Assembly: GCF_019222765.1 (NCBI RefSeq)
Contig: NZ_CP078145.1
Location: 2,170,001-2,234,000, forward strand
Direction: 5' to 3'
Source of the DNA: Nocardia iowensis
GTDB taxonomy: Bacteria > Actinomycetota > Actinomycetes > Mycobacteriales > Mycobacteriaceae
Length of the DNA stretch: 64,000 bases
Part shown: positions 17,974 through 26,897 of the stretch, in pieces
Position numbering within the stretch: the first letter of the stretch is position 1
Layout: each line of letters starts with the position of its first letter
The notes under the pieces: generated by a model
Told to the model about the DNA's origin: nothing
Seen by the model: only the letters and a program-made list of their open reading frames with translations
Database searches by the model: none
Made by a program: the position numbers and the translations under genes

Positions 17974-20091
17974 ATGACGCGTGACCTGCCCTTCGATGAC
18001 GACGCCACCGAGGCAGCCGAGCGCGCGGGTGACACCGCCTATCGGGTGGCCACGGGTGTCGCGCGGGTCGCGCGGGCGGGCGCGTACGTCACCGGCGGTG
18101 CCCTGGTCGCCGCGTACGACGGCGGCGGCACCCCCGAACATCCGGGCTCGTCCCGCTTGGACAGCTGGAACGCGGGTTGGGCGAACACCAGCGACCCCGA
18201 TTCCGACACTCCTTCCCCGGTGATCACGTTTCCGGACCCGGTCGTGGAACCCGCACCGGTGAACTCACCGCATTCGGCCAACTCGCCCGTCGCACACGGC
18301 AACTCCGGGTTCAACCTGCCCGGCACCGGCGGCGGCGCGAACCTTCCGCTGCCGTCCCTTGGCGACGAATACAACGGCACCGACGCCGGCTTCCCGCTGC
18401 CAGGCAGCGACTCCGGCCAGCACGGCATGGAGCTGCCGAGCCTGCCCGGCGGCGGGACCGGCCAGCAGGGCATGCAGCTGCCCGGACTGTCCGGCGCACC
18501 AAGCGGGATCGGTGCTACGCCCGAATCCAGCGGACTGCCGCTGCCGGGAACGCCCAACCACGCGCCCTCGAACGGCCTCGACCTGCCCGGTGGCAACGGT
18601 TTCGGCCTGCCCGGCCACGGGCTCGGACAAGCCGGGCACGGTTTCGGCCTGCCGGGTGCGAACGGTTTTGTCGCGCCGGGTCTGCCCGGTTCGAATCCCG
18701 CTGCCGCCGCGTCCCCATCGGCCGGCGGCCCGTTCGATGGAGTCGGCGACGGTGGTGATCCCCTCGGGATCTTCGTCGGAACGCAGTGGTCCGTGGACTT
18801 CGGCGTCGGACCGCATGGCATCTACTTCAATTCCGAGATGAAGGTCGATCTCGGCGCCGGTCACGTCGGCGACCAGCTCGACCAGTTCACCGACTGGCTC
18901 GGCAGCGGCCTGCACGTGCCGGACGGCAGCGGCCGATCGGTGACCGACCCGACCGTGACCAGCCACGGCACCCCCGGCGTCGTCGGCGGGCTCACCACCC
19001 CTGGCTCGTCCACGCACCAGTCGAATCAGTCCGGTCATTCCAGCCATTCGACGGTGCCCACCGCCACCACGCAGCCGGTCCCGCAGCCGCTCGCCGCGCC
19101 CGCGCCGATCATGTCGACGGCGCCCGCGCCGGTGGCGGCCGCCGCGGCGGCACCCGTTGTCGCGGTGGCGCCGGTGGCGAGCGCCCCGCAGCCGGTGGTG
19201 GCCACCCCGCTGCAGACCACGATCCAGCCGGACGCCGCGACCACGCCGATCGCGAACGTGATCGGGGCACCGGAGGGTCCGTCGGTGCTCACCGTGCCCG
19301 CCGCCGCCACGCCCGCGCTGTTCGATCAGGCGCGGCCGACACCGGTGGTGAAGCCCACACCGGCGATCGAGCCGCATTCCTCGGAAGTCACGATCACGAC
19401 GCCGAACACGCCGACCACCATCACCAAGACCGTCCCGGTCCCGGTGGTGCCGAGCGATGTCACCGCGCCGAGCGTCCCGAAGACGCCGGACCTCGGCACG
19501 AAGATTCCGGGCGTCCCCACCACACCGCACGGTGGCATCAGCACCGGGCCGGACGTGCCGACCACCAAGACGCCCGGTGCCACCGGAACACACCCGACGC
19601 AGGTGCCGACCACCGACCCGGATGGCGACGTGACCACTCCCGGCACGGGAACGGGCAACGGCGGCGCGACCGGCGGCGTCACCACCCAGCCGACCGTGCC
19701 GACCCGAGAGGTGCCGACGGTCACCCAGCCGGAGCCGACCGTGTCCGTGCCGACCCATGACGTGCCGACCGCCGTCCCGACGCACAACGCGCCGGTGCCG
19801 ACGCACGACCTGCCGCCGACGTTCCACGCCCCGTCGCCCACCCAGGCACCGGTGCCGACGTACAAGCCGCCGGTGATGGACCCGAAGCCGCACGCCATCG
19901 CCGATCCGATCAACAGCACGCACATGGTCGCCGCGACCGCGCAGCCGGTCACCGACTACACGGCGTACACCGATCACTCGACGCTCGCCGCCGCCTCGGG
20001 CAGCGGTCTGTCCGGTGGGTTGATGCCCGAGTCGATGATGAGCGAGACCCACCACGCGACACCGGGCGGCTGGGACATACCGTTGGTGTAA
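17974..20091 (+). CDS. Large Gly/Pro/Thr-rich protein upstream of dynamin-like GTPase
   Basis: Protein of 705 aa without a recognised domain. The N-terminus is amphipathic (FDDDATEAAERAGDTAYRVA) and leads to one weakly hydrophobic segment (AGAYVTGGALVAAYDGGG). Next is a Gly/Leu/Pro repeat zone (LPGLSG, FGLPGHGLGQAGHG; about residues 105-235). A short folded-looking module follows (IFVGTQWSVDFGVGPHGIYF, 270-310). The long C-terminal half is rich in Pro, Thr and Val (VPTHDVPTAVPTHN). It lies 72 bp upstream of a dynamin-like gene, the position occupied by Gly-rich IniB in iniBAC, but it does not show the IniB N-terminal motif. The gene is real, with good codon bias over 2.1 kb; function unknown. 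Confidence 0.8.
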   Translation: MTRDLPFDDDATEAAERAGDTAYRVATGVARVARAGAYVTGGALVAAYDGGGTPEHPGSSRLDSWNAGWANTSDPDSDTPSPVITFPDPVVEPAPVNSPHSANSPVAHGNSGFNLPGTGGGANLPLPSLGDEYNGTDAGFPLPGSDSGQHGMELPSLPGGGTGQQGMQLPGLSGAPSGIGATPESSGLPLPGTPNHAPSNGLDLPGGNGFGLPGHGLGQAGHGFGLPGANGFVAPGLPGSNPAAAASPSAGGPFDGVGDGGDPLGIFVGTQWSVDFGVGPHGIYFNSEMKVDLGAGHVGDQLDQFTDWLGSGLHVPDGSGRSVTDPTVTSHGTPGVVGGLTTPGSSTHQSNQSGHSSHSTVPTATTQPVPQPLAAPAPIMSTAPAPVAAAAAAPVVAVAPVASAPQPVVATPLQTTIQPDAATTPIANVIGAPEGPSVLTVPAAATPALFDQARPTPVVKPTPAIEPHSSEVTITTPNTPTTITKTVPVPVVPSDVTAPSVPKTPDLGTKIPGVPTTPHGGISTGPDVPTTKTPGATGTHPTQVPTTDPDGDVTTPGTGTGNGGATGGVTTQPTVPTREVPTVTQPEPTVSVPTHDVPTAVPTHNAPVPTHDLPPTFHAPSPTQAPVPTYKPPVMDPKPHAIADPINSTHMVAATAQPVTDYTAYTDHSTLAAASGSGLSGGLMPESMMSETHHATPGGWDIPLV

Positions 20092-20163
20092 GCGGATCTC
20101 TGTGGGAGGGGATGAGCGGGGGCATCCATGTCGATCGAAAGCAAACCAGCGTAAGGAGGAGGG

Positions 20164-21966
20164 TTGTCTGCCGCAGCCGGGCTGAAGGCCGCCACGGTGA
20201 AACACCCGGACGCGATGGCGCCGCTCATCCGGATTCTCGACGAATTGTGGGAGATGACCCGATCAGCGGGCCGGAACGATCTCGGCAGCCGTCTGAGCAT
20301 GGTCCGGGCCAGGGTGAGTGACCCCCGGGTTCGTCTCGTCGTCGTCGGTGAACCGAAGAACGGGATGAGCACGCTGGTCAACAGCCTGGTCGGGGCCTCG
20401 GTCAGTGCGACCGCGAGCGACTTGAGTGTGCCCGTCATCGTCGAGTACGGCCCGGAACCGACCGCGACCCTGGTGCGTTCGGTCGATGGCCGCACCGAGC
20501 GGCAGTCGGTGGACCCGCTCGACCCCGGCCCCGCCATTTCCGGTTTCGGCGTGATCCGCGCCGAGTTCACCCAGCCGAGCCCGCTGCTCGCCGACGGTGT
20601 CGTGGTGATGGACGCGCCGGGCGCGCACGGGGCCGACAACCCCATTACCTGGTCGATGGTCGCCGCCGCCGACGCCGTGCTCTACGTCGGTGACGCCGCG
20701 GCGGAACTCACCGCGGAGCAGATCGCCTATCTGCAACGTATCCAGCAGATCTGCCCGACCGTCATCTGCGTGCTCAACAAGATCGACCAGTACCCGCATT
20801 GGTCGCACACCCAGCAGCGCAACCGGGAGCTGCTCGACGCGGCCGGTCTCGGCTTCGCGGTGGCGCCGGTGTCCGCGGAACTGCACCGGCAGGCCGGGCT
20901 GTCCGGCAACTATCAGCGCGACATCGAATCCGGTGTCCCGCAACTGATCGACCATCTGCGCGACTACGTGGTCGCCCGCGCCGACACGGTCGCGGTGGAT
21001 GCCGCGGTACAGGACATCCGGCTGGTCAGCGACCATCTCGCGTTGACGCTGCGCAACGAGGCCGAGTCGCTGCGCGACCCGCGGCGCCGGGCCGAGATCA
21101 CCGACCAGCTGGTCCGGGCCCGCGACGGCGCCGAGCAACTGCGCCAGCGCACGGCGAACTGGCAGGTCACCCTGGTCGACGGCAGCACTGAGCTGATGGC
21201 CGACATCGAGCACGACCTGCGTCATCGACTGCGCAATCTGGTGCGTGACGCCGAGGCCGAGATCACCAAGACCGATCCGGCGCGCCGCTGGAAGGAATTC
21301 GGTACCGACCTCGACGCCAGGATCTGTGAGGCGGTCGAGGAGAACTTCGTGATGGCGCACTATCGCTCCGTCGAACTCTCCGAGCAGGTGGCCTCGAAGT
21401 TCCTCGCGGACAACCGCGCCGCGCCGCTGCCCGATCTGCGCCTGGACAAGCCCGGTGAGGTACTCGAACCGGTACAGCCGCTCGAGCCGTTGGAAAGCGC
21501 GAAAGCCAGTGTGACGCAGCAGTTCCTGTCCGCGTTGCGCGGCTCCTACGGCGGCATCCTGATGGTCGGTCTGGCCACCAGCCTGCTCGGCATGTCGCTG
21601 GTGAACTGGTACTCGGCCGGTGCGGGCGTGCTGCTCGGCGTCAACGCCCTGTGGGATGACCGCAAGGCCCGCAAGGCCCGCCGCCGCGCCGAGGCGAAGG
21701 TCGCGGTGGCTCGGCTGATGGACGACGTCATCTTCCAGGTGAGCAAGGAATCGCGAAATCGGTTGCGGGCCATGCAGCGAGTGCTGCGCGACCACTTCAC
21801 CGAGATCGCGACCGACGTCTCCCGGCAGGCGGACGAGGCGCTGCGCCTGGCCGAGGCCGCCTTCGAGAAATACGGCGATCACAGCGGGGACCGGATCGCC
21901 GACCTGGACGGGCAACTCGGCAAGCTGCGCGGCCTGCGCGAGCAGGCCGACAGTCTGGCCGCCTGA
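20164..21966 (+). CDS. Dynamin-like GTPase of the IniA/IniC type with altered P-loop
   Basis: Protein of 600 aa. The GTPase domain spans about residues 50-260. Its G1 reads GEPKNGMST (residues 62-70), with Met68 where the catalytic P-loop Lys is expected. G3 is DAPG (150-153) and G4 NKID (205-208). Long helical stalk segments follow. A hydrophobic paddle lies at about 460-497 (ILMVGLATSLLGMSLVNWYS), then a basic/helical C-terminus. IniA-type dynamins remodel membranes and are linked to cell-wall stress in mycobacteria. TTG at 20164 is preceded by a very strong AAGGAGG. Loss of the Lys suggests weak or no GTP hydrolysis. Confidence 0.85.
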   Translation: MSAAAGLKAATVKHPDAMAPLIRILDELWEMTRSAGRNDLGSRLSMVRARVSDPRVRLVVVGEPKNGMSTLVNSLVGASVSATASDLSVPVIVEYGPEPTATLVRSVDGRTERQSVDPLDPGPAISGFGVIRAEFTQPSPLLADGVVVMDAPGAHGADNPITWSMVAAADAVLYVGDAAAELTAEQIAYLQRIQQICPTVICVLNKIDQYPHWSHTQQRNRELLDAAGLGFAVAPVSAELHRQAGLSGNYQRDIESGVPQLIDHLRDYVVARADTVAVDAAVQDIRLVSDHLALTLRNEAESLRDPRRRAEITDQLVRARDGAEQLRQRTANWQVTLVDGSTELMADIEHDLRHRLRNLVRDAEAEITKTDPARRWKEFGTDLDARICEAVEENFVMAHYRSVELSEQVASKFLADNRAAPLPDLRLDKPGEVLEPVQPLEPLESAKASVTQQFLSALRGSYGGILMVGLATSLLGMSLVNWYSAGAGVLLGVNALWDDRKARKARRRAEAKVAVARLMDDVIFQVSKESRNRLRAMQRVLRDHFTEIATDVSRQADEALRLAEAAFEKYGDHSGDRIADLDGQLGKLRGLREQADSLAA

Positions 21967-21978
21967 CGAAAACCCCTG

Positions 21979-23967
21979 TCAGCCAGGGTGGTTCGCGGGC
22001 GTGTGGGCGGGCTGGAAGCCGCCCGCGTTGCGGTAGTCCTCGGCCCTGATCACGTGCGTGACCGCATTGATCAGCGCCAGGTGGGTGAAGGCTTGCGGGA
22101 AGTTGCCGAGGTGGCGACCGCTGCGCGGATCGATCTCCTCGGCATAAAGCCGCAGCGGACTGGCGAATCCGAGCAGCCGCTCGCACAGGTGCCTGGCGCG
22201 CTGCACCTCGCCGATCTCCACCAGCGCGGACACCAGCCAGAACGAGCAGATGGTGAAAGTGCCTTCGGCGCCGGTCAAGCCGTCATCGGTGGTCTCGGTG
22301 CGGTAGCGCAGCACCAGGCCGTTCTCGGTGAGCAGGTCGGCGATGGACAGCACGGTGGCCCGGATCCGGTGGTCGTCCGGCGGCAGGAAGCGGGTCAGCA
22401 CCGCCAAGAGTAGTGACGCGTCCAGGGTGTCGCCGCCGTAGGTCTGGGTGAATACGCCGTTGGCGTTCACCCCGTGCTCGAGGATGTCGGCCTTGATCTC
22501 GTCGGCGATGGTGTACCACTCGGTGGCGTGCTCGAACTGGCCGTGCAGTTCGGCCAGCTTGGCGCCGCGATCCAGCGCCACCCAGCACATCACCTTGGAC
22601 GAGGTGAAATGCTGTGGCTCGCCACGCACTTCCCAGATGCCGCGGTCCGGCTCGCGCCAGTGCGCGATGGCCGCACGGACCTGTCTTTCCAGTAACGGCC
22701 ACAGTGTTTCCGGCACCTGCTGGCGCGACTTCACGTGCAGGTACACGGCATCGAGCATGGTGCCCCAGATGTCGTGCTGATCCTGGTTGTAGGCGGCGTT
22801 GCCGATGCGCACCGGCTTGGCGCCGTCGTAACCGCCGAGATGATCGAGCGTCTCCTCGGTGATTCGGCGTTCGCCGCCGATGCCGTACAACACCTGCAGC
22901 GGAACGGCATCGCCGTTCTCATCGGTGGTGGCGTCGCGCAAAAAGGAGAAGAAGTCGTCGGCCTCGCGGTCGAGCCCGAGCGTGTACAGACCCCACAGTG
23001 CGAAGCTGGAATCGCGTACCCAGGTGTAGCGGTAGTCCCAATTACGTTGACCGCCAGGTGTTTCCGGCAGCGACGTGGTCGCGGCGGCCAACAGCGCGCC
23101 GGTCGGCGCGTAGGTGAGGCCCTTGAGCGTCAGCGCGCTGCGCTGTAAGTAGTTGCGCCACGGGTGATCCGGGAAGTTGCCGAGGGTGATCCACTGCCGC
23201 CAGCACTCGGTGGTCTGCCACATCTTCTGCGCCGCGTCCTCGAACGTCTTGGGCGCGGGCAATTCCGACCAGGTCAACGCGACGTACACCTCGTCGCCTT
23301 CCTCCATCCTGGTGCGGGCGCGCGCCTCCCTGCCCTCCAGGCCGAGCCGTAGATCGGTGGTCAGCACCAGCGTCGGGCCCGCGCTCGAGTCGTCGGCGCG
23401 GACGGCGGTCGCCTCCTCGTAGACCTTGCCGGTGTACTCCCAGCGGGCCGTTCCGCGGTGATAGTCGAACGAGGGCTCACAGCTCATCTCCAGCTCGACG
23501 GTGCCGTTCACACACTTCACCGTGCGCAACAGCAGGTGCTCGGCATCCCAGTCCATCGGGGTGCGCCGGTGCGTCTTGGAGCGCTGGTCGTTGTTGTGCC
23601 ACGGGCCGAGCACCAGCGCGTCGCGCACGATCAGCCAGCCGGTCTCGGTCTGCCAGGTGGTCTCCAGGATCATCCCGCCCGGCAGGTAGCGGCGCGCGGC
23701 GGGCACGTTCACGCCGTACGGGCCGATCCGGAAATGGCCCGCGCTGCGGTCCAGCATCGCACCGAAGACGCTCGGCGAATCGGGGCGCGGGACGCACATC
23801 CACTCGACCGACCCATTGCTCGCGATCAGGCAGCTGGTCTCGCAGTCGGACAGAAACGCGTAGTCGTCGATCGGCGGGTAGGCGCCGTGTTTCCGTGCTT
23901 CGGTCAGCCTGCTCACCACCGGCAGGTCGTACGGTTCGTCGACGGTGAGATCATCGGAGGACGCCAT
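21979..23967 (-). CDS. treH: GH15 family glycoside hydrolase, probable trehalase
   Basis: Protein of 662 aa. An N-terminal beta-sandwich (IDDYAFLSDCETSCLIASNG, SVEWMCVPRPDSPSVFGAML) precedes an (alpha/alpha)6 barrel with the GH15 signatures NWDYRYTWVRDSSFALW and TGAEGTFTICSFWLVSAL, the latter holding a catalytic Glu. It corresponds by sequence pattern and position to mycobacterial MSMEG_4535/Rv2402, for which trehalase activity is known. It would hydrolyse trehalose to glucose in the cytoplasm. TACAGT five bases upstream of the ATG suggests a leaderless transcript. It is divergent from two small membrane genes. Confidence 0.9.
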   Translation of the reverse strand: MASSDDLTVDEPYDLPVVSRLTEARKHGAYPPIDDYAFLSDCETSCLIASNGSVEWMCVPRPDSPSVFGAMLDRSAGHFRIGPYGVNVPAARRYLPGGMILETTWQTETGWLIVRDALVLGPWHNNDQRSKTHRRTPMDWDAEHLLLRTVKCVNGTVELEMSCEPSFDYHRGTARWEYTGKVYEEATAVRADDSSAGPTLVLTTDLRLGLEGREARARTRMEEGDEVYVALTWSELPAPKTFEDAAQKMWQTTECWRQWITLGNFPDHPWRNYLQRSALTLKGLTYAPTGALLAAATTSLPETPGGQRNWDYRYTWVRDSSFALWGLYTLGLDREADDFFSFLRDATTDENGDAVPLQVLYGIGGERRITEETLDHLGGYDGAKPVRIGNAAYNQDQHDIWGTMLDAVYLHVKSRQQVPETLWPLLERQVRAAIAHWREPDRGIWEVRGEPQHFTSSKVMCWVALDRGAKLAELHGQFEHATEWYTIADEIKADILEHGVNANGVFTQTYGGDTLDASLLLAVLTRFLPPDDHRIRATVLSIADLLTENGLVLRYRTETTDDGLTGAEGTFTICSFWLVSALVEIGEVQRARHLCERLLGFASPLRLYAEEIDPRSGRHLGNFPQAFTHLALINAVTHVIRAEDYRNAGGFQPAHTPANHPG

Positions 23968-24042
23968 AGCTCACTGTATCTATGGCCGTGCCCGCGGCAC
24001 GAGGTCTCGAATTGGACTTGCCGAGCTCTCAGGTGGAGCTAC

Positions 24043-24054
24043 TAGGCTGGGTTG
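24043..24054 (+). promoter_or_regulatory. Leaderless -10 element for the small membrane protein
   Basis: TAGGCT at 24043-24048 is followed by six bases and GTG at 24055. This favours the GTG over the overlapping TTG at 24052 as start. Confidence 0.5.
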
Positions 24055-24321
24055 GTGCATCGGATCGCAGGTTGGTGGGACAGCTTCGAGCTGTGGGTCG
24101 CGGGACTCCCGTTCATCCCGCAGTTCCTGGTGGTGCTGGTGGGCATGGTGCCGGTCAGCTTCGCCATCGCCTACCTGCTGGACCGGGCACTGCGCCTGTC
24201 GCTGCGCGTGCTCGACCGCAAGCACGGAGTCGAGCAGGCACTGCCCACCGTGCCCGACACCCTGCCCGCCGAGCTCACCTCGGTCGATGCCCGCCCGACC
24301 GTGCAGAGCGGTGTCCGCTGA
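24055..24321 (+). CDS. Small membrane protein
   Basis: Protein of 88 aa (VHRIAGWWDSFELWVAGLPF ...). Two hydrophobic stretches lie near residues 14-25 and 26-45 (FLVVLVGMVPVSFAIAYLL), followed by a basic helix (DRALRLSLRVLDRKHG) and a Pro/Thr tail. No known family, though a small membrane gene is also found here in mycobacteria (Rv2401A region). It is probably leaderless. It overlaps the next tiny ORF by one base (TGATG). Confidence 0.7.
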   Translation: MHRIAGWWDSFELWVAGLPFIPQFLVVLVGMVPVSFAIAYLLDRALRLSLRVLDRKHGVEQALPTVPDTLPAELTSVDARPTVQSGVR

Positions 24322-24398
24322 TGCCACGTTCGCGCGTCCAGCTCGCCCTGATCGCCCTGCTCGTCCTCGTTGTCGTCGCCTGGCTCGTCACCCGCTGA
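24321..24398 (+). CDS. 25-residue single-span membrane peptide
   Basis: ATG at 24321 overlaps the preceding stop by one base (TGATG), so re-initiation is likely. The 25-aa product starts MPRSRVQLALIALLVLVVVA and is one basic-N, hydrophobic membrane segment ending VTR. Gene is tiny, but the clean membrane-segment composition and coupling support it. It may act with the 88-aa membrane protein. Confidence 0.55.
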   Translation: MPRSRVQLALIALLVLVVVAWLVTR

Positions 24399-24401
24399 CG
24401 C

Positions 24402-25457
24402 CTAGCTCTCCCCGCTGCGCCAGTCGTTGAAGCGCTTGCCGATCTTGGAGACGGTTTCGCCGACCTCCTGCCCGACCGTGCTCACCGCGGAACCCACATC
24501 GCGGCCCAGATTGCGGACGGTGCGGATGAGCGGGTCCTCGGACTGGTCGAAATTGGTGCGGTAGGTGCGGGCGGCTTCCTTGATCTCCTCGCCGAGGCTG
24601 GTGCTCTTGTCGTGTTCGCGCCGCGGATAGTCGCCGGCGAGCAGCCGGTCGTAGTCGCCGCTCTGGATCCAGCGGCGCAGCTCGGCGGCGCGCAGCACGG
24701 AGAACGGGTGGCTCTGCAATTCCAGGTTGAGCAGTTTCAGCACACCGTCGCGCAGATCGCCGGAACGTTCGTAGTCGTCGGCCTGGGCGAGGAACGCGCC
24801 GTGGTTCATCTCCTTGATCCAGGTGCCGCCCGCGGTCTTCATGTGCACCCGCACGGAGGCGTCGACATCCTGCCCGCACAGCAGCCCGGCCCGGTCGCCG
24901 GACAACTCGGATTTGCGGCTCCACTCCATCAATGCGGCCACGATCGCGCGTAATGCCCAGCCGCCCACCGGCATCCAGCCGATGCTCGCGGAGATCCGCA
25001 GCAAATGCATCAGCATGGTGCGGTACACCGCATGTCCGGACAGTGCGTGCCCGAGCTCATGCCCGACGATGAAACGCAACTCCTCGGTATCCATCAGATC
25101 GATCAAACCGGTGGTCAGCACGATGAACGGCTGGTCCATGCCGATGGTGAAGGCATTCACGTGCGGACTCTGCAGCACGAAAATCTCCGGCGTGGTGCGG
25201 GCATCGAGGATATCGACGCAGTCCTCCCGCAATTGATGCAGCGAACGGAACTGACGTTCGTCCACCCGAACGGCCGTGGCCAGATAGAGCAGCCGATGCT
25301 GGCGCTCTTGCAGCAAACCGGACAAGGTGCGCAGCACGGTGTCGAACCCGGACAGCGTCCGCAACGCCACCAGAGCGGTGCGATCGGCGGGGTGCTCCCA
25401 CGCGCGGGTGCTGATGCCGGGGAACCGGGTGCGGACACGATCCGGGCTGGTAGTCAT
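24402..25457 (-). CDS. M48 family zinc metalloprotease
   Basis: Protein of 351 aa. The zinc motif HELGH is at residues 133-137, and the third ligand region KSELSGDRAGLL, near residue 180, carries the ExxxD pattern of M48 peptidases. Hydrophobic stretches flank the catalytic helix (LLRISASIGWMPVGGWALRA), suggesting membrane association as in HtpX/Ste24 relatives. Family members degrade membrane or secreted proteins in quality control. A long charged C-terminal tail follows. A frame open much further upstream is not coding; the ATG at 25457 follows a GAGGGG. It converges with the 25-codon gene (gap of 3 bp) and is divergent from the subI leader. Confidence 0.88.
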   Translation of the reverse strand: MTTSPDRVRTRFPGISTRAWEHPADRTALVALRTLSGFDTVLRTLSGLLQERQHRLLYLATAVRVDERQFRSLHQLREDCVDILDARTTPEIFVLQSPHVNAFTIGMDQPFIVLTTGLIDLMDTEELRFIVGHELGHALSGHAVYRTMLMHLLRISASIGWMPVGGWALRAIVAALMEWSRKSELSGDRAGLLCGQDVDASVRVHMKTAGGTWIKEMNHGAFLAQADDYERSGDLRDGVLKLLNLELQSHPFSVLRAAELRRWIQSGDYDRLLAGDYPRREHDKSTSLGEEIKEAARTYRTNFDQSEDPLIRTVRNLGRDVGSAVSTVGQEVGETVSKIGKRFNDWRSGES

Positions 25458-25516
25458 GGGATGAAACCCCCCTCTTCCTGGAGCTCTGCAATTCGAAGTA
25501 GCGCCATGCGCTCTGC

Positions 25517-25528
25517 TACAGTCTGCCC
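25517..25528 (+). promoter_or_regulatory. Leaderless promoter of the sulfate importer operon
   Basis: TACAGT at 25517-25522 is followed by six bases (CTGCCC) and the GTG at 25529. It is the expected TANNNT arrangement for leaderless transcription, and no ribosome binding site is present. Confidence 0.65.
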
Positions 25529-25618
25529 GTGTCTTCGAGTGCCGTCCCGCAGGTCCGCCATGAACTGGCGTTGATCGCGGTCGGCAATCTCGCGGTCGCC
25601 GACATTCTCTGTCGCTGA
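25529..25618 (+). CDS. Cysteine leader peptide upstream of subI (Ms4533A type)
   Basis: GTG-started ORF of 29 codons. The second half reads HELALIAVGNLAVADILCR, with a Cys codon as the penultimate codon before TGA. It starts directly at the predicted transcript end and lies 202 bp before subI. In Mycobacterium smegmatis a leaderless Cys-rich ORF (Ms4533A) in the same place acts as a cysteine-responsive attenuator; this is prior knowledge. Here only one Cys codon is seen, so the response may be weaker or depend on stalling near the stop codon. Confidence 0.75.
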   Translation: MSSSAVPQVRHELALIAVGNLAVADILCR

Positions 25619-25820
25619 TCGACGACGGGCACGGCTGCGCGTCCCTACCTCGTAGACTGGCGTGCAATTTTCCGCAGACGTCCCCGAACCTCGGCGGCCG
25701 ATCCGGCCGACAGTCGCGCCACTGCCGCATCGATCCGGCGGCAGGTCTACCGATCCAACAGAATGCTTCTCCGTCGCTCGAGGTCCCGAGCCGGCGGTCC
25801 GTAGGAAAGGTCCACCCCGA

Positions 25821-26867
25821 ATGGCTCGCAAAACTTGGCTCTCCCCGCGCCGACGGTCTGTTGTCGCCGCCCTCACCGCGTTCGCGGCGGTCGCGCTCAC
25901 CGCGTGCGGTGGCGGAGCCAGTGACACGGTCGGGGGCAGCGGCGCCGACGGTAGCGGCGGCACGCTGAACCTCTACGCCTACGCGGTCCCCAAGCCCGGC
26001 TTCGACAAGGTCGTCGTCGAGTTCAACAAGACCGAGCAGGGCAAGGGTGTCGTCGTCAACGGGGCCTACGGCGCCTCGGGCGATCAGTCCCGCAAGGTCA
26101 AGGACGGTGCCGCGGCCGATATCGTGAACTTCTCGGTCGAGCCCGACATCACCCGTCTCGTCGATGCGGGCTTGGTCGACGAGAGCTGGAATGCCGACGC
26201 CACCAAGGGAATTCCGTTCGGCTCGGTCGTCGCGATCGTGGTCCGCAAGGGCAACCCGAAGGGCATCAAGGACTGGGACGACCTGCTGAAGCCCGGCATC
26301 GAGGTGGTCACCCCGAACCCGTTCAGCTCCGGTTCGGCCAAGTGGAACCTGCTCGCCCCGTACGCGGCCAAATCCGAAGGCGGCAAAAACCCCCAGGCGG
26401 GCCTGGACTACCTGAGTCAGCTGGTGTCCAAGGAGCACGTGAAGGTGCAGCCCAAGTCGGGCCGCGAGGCCACCGAGACCTTCCTACAAGGCACCGGTGA
26501 CGTGCTGCTCAGCTATGAGAACGAGGCCATCTTCTCCGAGCGCAACGGCGATCCCATCGAGCACATCGTGCCGCCGGTCACCTTCAAGATCGAGAACCCG
26601 GTCGCGGTGCTGAAGTCGAGCAAGAACCAGGAGAAGGCCGTCGCCTTCCGCGACTTCCTCTACACCGCCGAGGGGCAGAAGGCTTGGGCGAGTGCCGGTT
26701 TCCGCCCGGTCGACCCGCAGGTGGCCGCCGATTTCGGCAGCGACTTCCCGACGCCGCAGAAACTGTGGACCATCGCCGACCTGGGCGGTTGGCAGACCGT
26801 GGACAAGGAACTGTTCACCCCGAACACCGGATCGGTCGCGGTGATCTATGACAAGGCGACCAGGTAG
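25821..26867 (+). CDS. subI: Sulfate-binding lipoprotein of the ABC importer
   Basis: Protein of 348 aa. A lipoprotein signal ends in LTAC with Cys29 as the lipidated residue. The remainder is a sulfate/thiosulfate-binding protein: LNLYAYAVPKPGFDKVV, NGAYGASGDQSRKVKDGAAA, ADIVNFSVEPDITRLVDAGL, NPFSSGSAKWNLLAPYA. It binds sulfate outside the membrane and delivers it to CysTW. AGGAAAGG precedes the ATG by ten bases. It is the first main gene of subI-cysT-cysW-cysA. The order matches mycobacteria. Confidence 0.95.
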   Translation: MARKTWLSPRRRSVVAALTAFAAVALTACGGGASDTVGGSGADGSGGTLNLYAYAVPKPGFDKVVVEFNKTEQGKGVVVNGAYGASGDQSRKVKDGAAADIVNFSVEPDITRLVDAGLVDESWNADATKGIPFGSVVAIVVRKGNPKGIKDWDDLLKPGIEVVTPNPFSSGSAKWNLLAPYAAKSEGGKNPQAGLDYLSQLVSKEHVKVQPKSGREATETFLQGTGDVLLSYENEAIFSERNGDPIEHIVPPVTFKIENPVAVLKSSKNQEKAVAFRDFLYTAEGQKAWASAGFRPVDPQVAADFGSDFPTPQKLWTIADLGGWQTVDKELFTPNTGSVAVIYDKATR

Positions 26868-26897
26868 CCGGTCCGGCACACGGGATACTGGACGATT

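Noticed and set aside
17751..18035. 94-codon minus-strand ORF between the secreted protein and the low-complexity gene
   Set aside because: It overlaps the start of the 705-aa gene, lacks an RBS and shows no domain.
17974..20091. Calling the 705-aa protein IniB
   Set aside because: The position before a dynamin gene is suggestive, but the N-terminal IniB motif as I know it is not present and composition alone is not homology.
18265..20205. 646-codon frame antisense to the low-complexity gene
   Set aside because: The product is Arg/Gly/His-rich without motifs; the plus-strand frame is in operon position with the dynamin gene and has an RBS.
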